NCBI GenBank assembly: GCA_039594205.1
Contig: JBCNNW010000015.1
Span: 1-57,843, forward strand
Direction of reading: 5' to 3'
DNA: 57,843 nt
Source of the DNA: Pseudescherichia sp039594205
GTDB lineage: Bacteria > Pseudomonadota > Gammaproteobacteria > Enterobacterales > Enterobacteriaceae
This document shows positions 52,437 through 57,843 of this stretch, one piece after another. Position 1 is the stretch's first letter; every line of letters begins with the position of its first letter. Made by a program: the position numbers and the translations under genes. The notes under the pieces were generated by a model that saw nothing but the letters and a program-made list of their open reading frames with translations, did not search any database and was not told the DNA's origin.

Positions 52437-53649
52437 ATTCTGAAACGGTCTCCAACGGAGGCCGTTTTTTTAACTGCCACGCCAGCAGCAACGCCACTGC
52501 TACCAGCCCTGCCGCCGCAATATAGATTGACGAGATACCGGTCCAAGCCATCAGCAGCCCGGCCGCCGGCCCGGTGATGCCCAGGGCCAGGTCCATAAAC
52601 ACCGTATAGGTCGCCAGCGCCGCGCCCTGATTCTGCTGCGGCACCGCTTTAACCGCCACGACGCCCAGCGCCGGGAAGACCAGCGAGAACCCCGCTCCCG
52701 CCAGCAGTACGCCGACTTTCGCCATCCAGGGCGCAGAGGCAAGGCCGGTGAGCATTAAACCGAGCGTCTCAACCGCAAAGCAGATCAGCGCCACGTTGAG
52801 GCCGCCTAACCGGCTAATGCTATTAGGGAAAAAGAGGCGCGCGCCAATAAATGCACAGCTAAAGAGCGTCAGTGCAAAGGCCGCACCGTCCCAGCCTTTG
52901 GCATCGTAGAAAAGGGTAATAAAGGTAGCGATGACGCCAAATCCGGCAGAGCCGAGCGCCAGCGCCATGCCGTAGAGCCAGATCCGCCCCAGTACGTCGC
53001 GAAACGGCAGCGGCTTGCCTTTGCTCACCTTTACCGCCGGACGAGTCAGGGCAAAAAGAAACGCTACCAGCGCCACGGCCATGATGGTGAGGGACAGTCC
53101 GGTCAGGCCAACATAGTAAAAGCAGAGCACGCCCAGCGGTGCACCGAGCGCCATCGCGCCATAGGAGGCGATACCGTTCCAGGAGATGACCTTGCCGATG
53201 TGCAGCGATCCCACCGTGCCTACGCCCCACAGCGTCGAGCCGGTACCGGCGAAGCTCTGACCTACGCCGAGGATCACCCTGCCGACGCAGAGCAGTACCA
53301 GGCTGACGATGGGCCAGCCGCTGCCCATACTCGCCAGCAGGTAGCCGACGCCGCTCAGAAAGCAGCCGCACAGGCCAAAGAGCACAATCTTTTTTGGCCC
53401 GAGACTATCGGCATAGCGCCCGGCATGCGGGCGGCTCAGGAGCGTGGCGAAATATTGCAGGCTGATCACCAGACCCGCCCAGAAGGCGCTAAACCCCATA
53501 ACGTCATGGACATAGCCCGGCAGTACAGCCAGCGGCAGACCAATAATGAAGTAGCTTGCGAAGTTAAATATAACGACGGAGATAATGCGCAGGTTGAGAC
53601 GCACTCCGTTTAGCGCCGGTTCGGCGACGGGTTCAGGCATCAAGCTCAC
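52432..53649 (-). CDS. yhhS: YhhS, major facilitator superfamily transporter
   Basis: MFS protein of 405 residues (E. coli 405) with 12 hydrophobic segments. The loop 2-3 motif is SRPHAGRYADSLGPKK. E. coli YhhS overproduction has been linked to glyphosate or arabinose export; the natural substrate is uncertain. Its 3' end contains a terminator reading in the opposite direction. Confidence 0.92.
   Translation of the reverse strand: MSLMPEPVAEPALNGVRLNLRIISVVIFNFASYFIIGLPLAVLPGYVHDVMGFSAFWAGLVISLQYFATLLSRPHAGRYADSLGPKKIVLFGLCGCFLSGVGYLLASMGSGWPIVSLVLLCVGRVILGVGQSFAGTGSTLWGVGTVGSLHIGKVISWNGIASYGAMALGAPLGVLCFYYVGLTGLSLTIMAVALVAFLFALTRPAVKVSKGKPLPFRDVLGRIWLYGMALALGSAGFGVIATFITLFYDAKGWDGAAFALTLFSCAFIGARLFFPNSISRLGGLNVALICFAVETLGLMLTGLASAPWMAKVGVLLAGAGFSLVFPALGVVAVKAVPQQNQGAALATYTVFMDLALGITGPAAGLLMAWTGISSIYIAAAGLVAVALLLAWQLKKRPPLETVSES
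52443..52471 (+). terminator. dcrB terminator inside the yhhS 3' coding end
   Basis: AAACGGTCTCC pairs with GGAGGCCGTTT (one G-T pair) around AAC, followed by seven Ts on the plus strand. It would end dcrB transcription but lies within the last 14 codons of yhhS on the other strand. Confidence 0.85.
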
Positions 53650-53795
53650 CAGTTTTACAGCGGTTCTTTACAGGAGTGTTTCACTATTACCATGACGCAG
53701 CGTGAAAATCAGCATTCACAATAAGATTGTCCCTCTTAAACGAAGCTCCAACAAGGCACTACACTTAACGTGCACAGCGATAAAAGGAATTCAAC

Positions 53796-54857
53796 ATGCT
53801 CAACGTATTGCCTGAAAAATCCGGTGATAAAGCAGGACTGCACATCCTTGTTAAACTGGCCGCGCTGGTGATTATCCTTGCGGGTATCCATGCGGCGGCC
53901 GATATTATCGTCCAGCTTTTGCTGGCGCTCTTCTTTGCTATTGTCCTTAATCCTCTGGTCACCTGGTTTTTACGTCGTGGAATTAAACGCCCCCTCGCTA
54001 TTACTATCGTGGTGGTGGTGATGCTGGTAGTGCTTACTGCCCTGTTTGGCGTGCTCGCTGCCTCGACAACCGACTTTATTAACCTGTTACCGAAATATAA
54101 CCGGGAATTAACGCGCAAAATTGTCGCCCTCCAGCAGGCGCTGCCTTTTTTGAATCTGCATATCTCGCCGGAGCGCATGCTGCAGCGCATGGACTCCGAT
54201 AAGATGATGACCTTCGCCACCACGCTGATGGCGCAGCTCTCCAACGCCATGGCCAGCGTCGTTCTGCTGGTGATGACGGTGGTGTTCATGCTGTTTGAAG
54301 TTCGCCACGTGCCCTACAAGCTGCGCTTCGCGCTGAATAATCCGCAGATCCACATTGCGGGCCTGCACCGGGCGTTGAAAGGCGTCTCGCACTATCTGGC
54401 GCTCAAGACACTCATTAGCCTGTGGACCGGGGTGATTATCTGGCTGGGGCTGATGCTGCTGGATGTCCAGTTTGCCCTGATGTGGGGCGTGCTGGCATTC
54501 CTGCTGAACTACGTGCCTAATATCGGCTCCGTGCTGTCAGCGATCCCGCCGATGATTCAGGCGCTGCTGTTCAACGGCTACTATGAGTTTTTCATGGTCG
54601 GCGCGCTCTTCCTGGTGGTGCATATGCTGCTGGGCAACATCCTTGAACCGCGCATGATGGGCCACCGGCTGGGGATGTCTACGCTGGTGGTGTTCCTCTC
54701 GCTGCTGGTGTGGGGTTGGCTGCTGGGACCGGTGGGCATGCTGCTCTCGGTGCCGCTGACCAGCGTGTGTAAAATCTGGATGGAGACTACCAAAGGGGGC
54801 AGCAAGCTGGCCATCCTGCTGGGTCCAGGACGGCCAAAAAGCCGACTGCCAGGGTAG
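53796..54857 (+). CDS. yhhT: YhhT, AI-2E/PerM-family membrane protein
   Basis: Putative transporter of 353 residues (E. coli 349) with about eight hydrophobic segments. Conserved parts are AADIIVQLLLALFFAIVLNPL and LLGNILEPRMMGHRLGMSTL. The family includes TqsA, the autoinducer-2 exporter; YhhT's own cargo is not known. In E. coli the next gene is acpT; here the synteny ends and an accessory block begins. Confidence 0.92.
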   Translation: MLNVLPEKSGDKAGLHILVKLAALVIILAGIHAAADIIVQLLLALFFAIVLNPLVTWFLRRGIKRPLAITIVVVVMLVVLTALFGVLAASTTDFINLLPKYNRELTRKIVALQQALPFLNLHISPERMLQRMDSDKMMTFATTLMAQLSNAMASVVLLVMTVVFMLFEVRHVPYKLRFALNNPQIHIAGLHRALKGVSHYLALKTLISLWTGVIIWLGLMLLDVQFALMWGVLAFLLNYVPNIGSVLSAIPPMIQALLFNGYYEFFMVGALFLVVHMLLGNILEPRMMGHRLGMSTLVVFLSLLVWGWLLGPVGMLLSVPLTSVCKIWMETTKGGSKLAILLGPGRPKSRLPG

Positions 54858-54893
54858 GGCATTATTGCCAGCGGCTGCCCGTACCCGGTGAGC

Positions 54894-55400
54894 CTACTTC
54901 AGGTTTTCCGGGAAGTTCTCTGGCAGCTCGCTGGCCGCACAGTCGATGACGCTGTCGTTATTTGCCCCGCAGTCGCGTACAAAGGTGATGGTTGCGAACT
55001 CATCGATCACCTCCGTTGGGTAGGCAGGCCCCGCCTCGCGATACGACTCCATAAGCGGAATATGATCGTTCTGGAAACAGACGGTTTTTTCCGGATTGTT
55101 TATGACCCAGCGCGGGAAGAAGATGGTCCCGTGGAACAGCCGGTCGCCGAGGTTAACAATCAGGCTAACGTCGGTGCCGGTCGGCTCGGTCCATGAAATT
55201 TTGTAGGTGCTCTCACCCACCCGCACGATCCAGGCATGCTGATCTTTCACCCAGCGATTGCCAACAATCCCGCTATGGATCCGGTAGTCCAGCGTCGACT
55301 CATTTTTCACATAAATCTCGTAATTCCAGCCGTTGTCGTAGGTGTAAACCAGGTGTTTACCGACAAATCCACTCAGATCGTGTTTATCAAAGCTGTTCAT
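54894..55400 (-). CDS. padC: Phenolic acid decarboxylase (PAD)
   Basis: Enzyme of 168 residues that decarboxylates p-coumaric, caffeic and ferulic acids to vinylphenols without a cofactor. The sequence is close to remembered Klebsiella and Enterobacter PADs. Active-site residues by alignment with the Bacillus enzyme are Tyr19 and Tyr21 (VYTYDNGWNY), Arg49 (VGNRWVKD) and Glu72 (SWTEPTGTD). AGGAGG lies before the ATG. It is divergent from a LysR regulator with a 98-bp gap. It is not in E. coli K-12. The symbol padA is also used. Confidence 0.95.
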   Translation of the reverse strand: MNSFDKHDLSGFVGKHLVYTYDNGWNYEIYVKNESTLDYRIHSGIVGNRWVKDQHAWIVRVGESTYKISWTEPTGTDVSLIVNLGDRLFHGTIFFPRWVINNPEKTVCFQNDHIPLMESYREAGPAYPTEVIDEFATITFVRDCGANNDSVIDCAASELPENFPENLK

Positions 55401-55498
55401 TTTTTACCTCCTTCATGTGATAGAGATAGCGTACCGCTGCAAATTATGGATTAATAACGCTGATTTTGAATGTAATTAATCAACTTTTTAGATAATTT

Positions 55499-56353
55499 AT
55501 GCACAAGACAACCCTGGAGCAGTGGTCACTGCTGGAAAAAGTGATTGAGCTGGGCAGCTTTGCCAAAGCCGCCGAGGAGACGCATCGCAGCCAGTCGTCG
55601 GTGAGTTATAACCTGGCACTGTTACAAGAGCGTTTGGGCATCGCGCTGCTCGTGCCGGAAGGCCGACGCGCCGTGTTAACGCCCGCCGGAGAGCTGCTGT
55701 TAACCCAGGTTAAACCCCTGCTGAAGGCCTTTGCCTACGTTGAAACGCGTGCCTCAACCTTGCGTAACGGTATGCGCACTCGCCTTGATTTGGTGGTCGA
55801 CAGCATCTTTCCCCGCAGCCAGCTGTTTGCCATCTTGCGTCAGTTTCAGCAGCGCTATCCCCAGACCCAGGTGCATCTTACCGAAGCCCAGGAAAACGTT
55901 GCCCTACCCGCGCACACTGAAGCCGACGTGATGATCCTGCCGCGCCGTCAGGATATGACCGGACGCGGGGAGTGGCTGATGAACGTTGACTTCATCGCCG
56001 TGGCCCATCGCGATCATCCGCTCTTTGCGTTGAGTACGTTGAATGACGAGACTTTGTCTGCCTGGCCGCTGATCCGCATCGCCGGGAGTGACAGTGCCCA
56101 GCAGTCCACCAGCGAAGCCTGGACCTTCTCGACCATCGATGCCGCGATTGACGCGGTGATGTATCAGGTGGGTTATGGCTGGCTACCGGAAGAGCGGATC
56201 CGCGAGCAGCTGGAGGCGGGTGTCTTAAAAATGCTTCCCCTCAGCCACGGTGTCCGTCGTGCTACGCCCCTGCACCTGATTGTAAAGAAAGACTTAATGC
56301 CTCTTGATGAACAGGTTAAGACGCTACTGAAACTCCTGACCTCTGCTAAGTAG
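55499..56353 (+). CDS. LysR-family transcriptional regulator
   Basis: Regulator of 284 residues. The N-terminal helix-turn-helix is at about 16-40 (ELGSFAKAAEETHRSQSSVS). The C-terminal effector domain runs from about residue 88 (MRTRLDLVVDSIFPRSQLFA). No strong ribosome site is visible before the ATG. It may control the divergent PAD gene, the SDR gene 44 bp downstream, or both. The inducer cannot be told; a hydroxycinnamic acid would be plausible if it controls PAD. Confidence 0.9.
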   Translation: MHKTTLEQWSLLEKVIELGSFAKAAEETHRSQSSVSYNLALLQERLGIALLVPEGRRAVLTPAGELLLTQVKPLLKAFAYVETRASTLRNGMRTRLDLVVDSIFPRSQLFAILRQFQQRYPQTQVHLTEAQENVALPAHTEADVMILPRRQDMTGRGEWLMNVDFIAVAHRDHPLFALSTLNDETLSAWPLIRIAGSDSAQQSTSEAWTFSTIDAAIDAVMYQVGYGWLPEERIREQLEAGVLKMLPLSHGVRRATPLHLIVKKDLMPLDEQVKTLLKLLTSAK

Positions 56354-56397
56354 CGTCTATGCTTAACGTTCGATAACGACATCTACGGGAGCAACCG

Positions 56398-57192
56398 ATG
56401 AAGATTGATTTAACGGGCAAAGTTGCGCTGGTGACGGCCTCTACCGGCGGGATTGGTTTGGCGATTGCGCGCGGGCTGGCGGAGAGCGGTGCGGAAGTGA
56501 TCATCAATGGCCGCAGCCAGGAGAGCGTGAACCAGGGCATTCAGCAGCTGCAGCAGGCGGTACCGGGTGTAGAGGTGCGGGCCACCATCGCCGATCTCAG
56601 CACCCCCGAAGGCGTTGAATCGGTACTGAAAACCGCCGCTTCCGTGGATATCCTGGTTAACAATGCCGGCATCTACGGCCCGTCCGATTTCAACGCTACC
56701 GACGATGCCACCTGGGATAAGTACTGGCAGACCAACGTGATGTCCGGCGTACGCCTGGCGCGCGCCCTGCTGCCGGGGATGGTGAAGAAGGGCTGGGGCC
56801 GGGTGGTATTTATCTCTTCGGAATCGGCGCTTAACATTCCGGCAGATATGATCCACTACGGGGTGACCAAAACGGCGCAGCTCTCGCTGGCGCGCGGGCT
56901 GGCAAAATACGTGGCGGGCAGCGGCGTGACGGTCAACAGCGTGCTGCCGGGGCCAACGCTTTCCAACGGCTTTGCCGCCATGATGCAGAGTGAAATAGAC
57001 AAAACCGGCAAATCGCTGGAGACGGTCGCTACCGAGTTTGTGAAAGCCAACCGTCCTACCTCGGTGATCCAGCGTGCCGCCACGGTGGATGAAGTTGCCA
57101 GTATGGTGGTTTACGTCTGTTCAACCCAGGCCTCGGCGACCTCCGGCGCAGCGCTGCGCGTCGATGGTGGCGTGGTAGACGATATTGTATAA
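56398..57192 (+). CDS. Short-chain dehydrogenase/reductase
   Basis: SDR protein of 264 residues. The nucleotide motif is VTASTGGIGLAIARGLAESG (12-31), followed by VNNAGIY. The catalytic Ser and the YxxxK pair are in SSESALNIPADMIHYGVTK. Arg at the end of the second strand (INGRSQ) suggests NADP(H). The substrate is unknown. It lies 44 bp after the LysR gene and 19 bp before the hydrolase gene in the same direction, probably one transcript. Confidence 0.9.
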   Translation: MKIDLTGKVALVTASTGGIGLAIARGLAESGAEVIINGRSQESVNQGIQQLQQAVPGVEVRATIADLSTPEGVESVLKTAASVDILVNNAGIYGPSDFNATDDATWDKYWQTNVMSGVRLARALLPGMVKKGWGRVVFISSESALNIPADMIHYGVTKTAQLSLARGLAKYVAGSGVTVNSVLPGPTLSNGFAAMMQSEIDKTGKSLETVATEFVKANRPTSVIQRAATVDEVASMVVYVCSTQASATSGAALRVDGGVVDDIV

Positions 57193-57211
57193 CCCGGCGT
57201 GGAGAAGCGTT

Positions 57212-57843
57212 ATGTCTAAGCAAATCTCACGCTGTGTGCTGGCCGCCCTGCTCTTCAGCGGGACGGCTGCGGCAGCAGAGTACGGTGAGCAGCTGGAGGG
57301 TTTTAGCTACCCCTGGGAACTCAAAAAGTTTGCTTTTCAATCGCAGAAACAGCCCCTCAGCATGGGCTATATGGATCTGCAGGCGGATAAGCCCAACGGT
57401 CACACGGTGGTGCTGCTGCACGGCAAAAACTTCTGCGCCGCCACCTGGGAAGAGACAATCCGCGTCCTGCACGAGGCCGGGTATCGGGTCGTCGCTCCGG
57501 ATCAGATTGGCTTCTGCACCTCTACCAAGCCCGCCAGCTATCAGTACAGCTTCCAGCAGCTGGCGCGCAATACCCATCAGCTGCTGGACTCGCTGGGGAT
57601 CAAGAAAGCCACGGTGATAGGCCACTCTACCGGCGGGATGCTGGCCACCCGCTACGCCCTGATGTATCCCCAGCAGACCGAGAAGCTGGTGATGGTCAAC
57701 CCCATCGGCCTTGAGGACTGGAAAGCCAAAGGCGTCCCCTACCGCAGCGTTGACGAGTGGTACCAGCGGGAGCTAAAAACCAGCGCCCAGAGCATCAAAG
57801 CCTATGAGCAGAAGACCTACTACATGGGCAACTGGAAGCCGGA
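57212..57843 (+). CDS. Secreted alpha/beta hydrolase (5' part, runs off the window)
   Basis: The first 210 codons are present and open to the window end. A signal peptide (MSKQISRCVLAALLFSGTAA-AA) predicts export. The alpha/beta hydrolase fold is shown by VVLLHGKNFCAATWEET (oxyanion loop), APDQIGFCTS, and the nucleophile elbow GHSTGGMLATRYAL. The ATG is preceded by GGAGAAGCGTT. The substrate is unknown; esters or lactones are the usual range. Confidence 0.88.
   Translation, partial: MSKQISRCVLAALLFSGTAAAAEYGEQLEGFSYPWELKKFAFQSQKQPLSMGYMDLQADKPNGHTVVLLHGKNFCAATWEETIRVLHEAGYRVVAPDQIGFCTSTKPASYQYSFQQLARNTHQLLDSLGIKKATVIGHSTGGMLATRYALMYPQQTEKLVMVNPIGLEDWKAKGVPYRSVDEWYQRELKTSAQSIKAYEQKTYYMGNWKP

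Noticed and set aside
1..57843. tRNA, rRNA, CRISPR array, insertion sequence or prophage genes
   Set aside because: None recognised by reading both strands; accessory genes have no adjacent transposase or integrase.

Overview
The window is a chromosomal segment of an enteric gammaproteobacterium (Enterobacteriaceae). Gene content, order and protein sequence follow the malT-to-yhhT segment of Escherichia coli almost gene for gene. Composition is moderately GC-rich, and REP-type palindromes sit at many gene ends. The differences from E. coli (a phenolic acid decarboxylase cluster, a TRAP transporter, extra toxin-antitoxin modules, a PuuE-like transaminase) suggest a relative in the Enterobacter/Klebsiella/Lelliottia group; the species cannot be fixed from this sequence alone. 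All comparisons with E. coli are from memory, not from a database search.

Layout: the 3' end of malT (1-192), then glpEGR facing glpD (312-4009; glycerol-3-phosphate control and oxidation); glgBXCAP (4095-13545; glycogen synthesis and breakdown); asd and yhgN; an accessory Fic module (15710-16721); gntU, gntK and gntR (gluconate); yhhW, yhhX, the small RNA ryhB with its Fur box, and yhhY; ggt, yhhA and ugpBAECQ with a Pho box (22720-30045; glutathione and glycerophosphodiester scavenging); an accessory Phd-Doc module (30097-30683); livHMGF with a collapsed livK (30787-34637); panM; an accessory RHH-GNAT toxin-antitoxin module (35456-36250); livJ; a PuuE-like transaminase; rpoH; ftsYEX; rsmD, yhhL, yhhN and zntA with a ZntR-type promoter; a TRAP transporter operon (47709-50512); tusA, yhhQ, dcrB, yhhS and yhhT; and an accessory block at the right edge: phenolic acid decarboxylase, a LysR regulator, an SDR oxidoreductase and a cut-off secreted alpha/beta hydrolase.

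Most genes form metabolic or cell-division operons with 4-bp or shorter overlaps, implying translational coupling (glgB-glgX, ugpA-E, ugpC-Q, livH-M-G-F, ftsE-X). The accessory material sits between these operons without breaking any. Three toxin-antitoxin-like modules lie within about 21 kb, each with an operator-like inverted or periodic repeat at its promoter or start.

The most notable observations are: (1) livK reduced to a 110-bp scar that keeps the start codon, the first 14 codons and the last ~20 codons, leaving LivJ as the only visible binding protein for LivHMGF; (2) a Fic protein whose motif lacks the second arginine and whose partner lacks a proper inhibitory motif; (3) the phenolic acid decarboxylase cluster with a putative secreted hydrolase; and (4) an unrecognised ~120-bp block next to ryhB. 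No tRNA, rRNA, CRISPR array or insertion sequence was seen.
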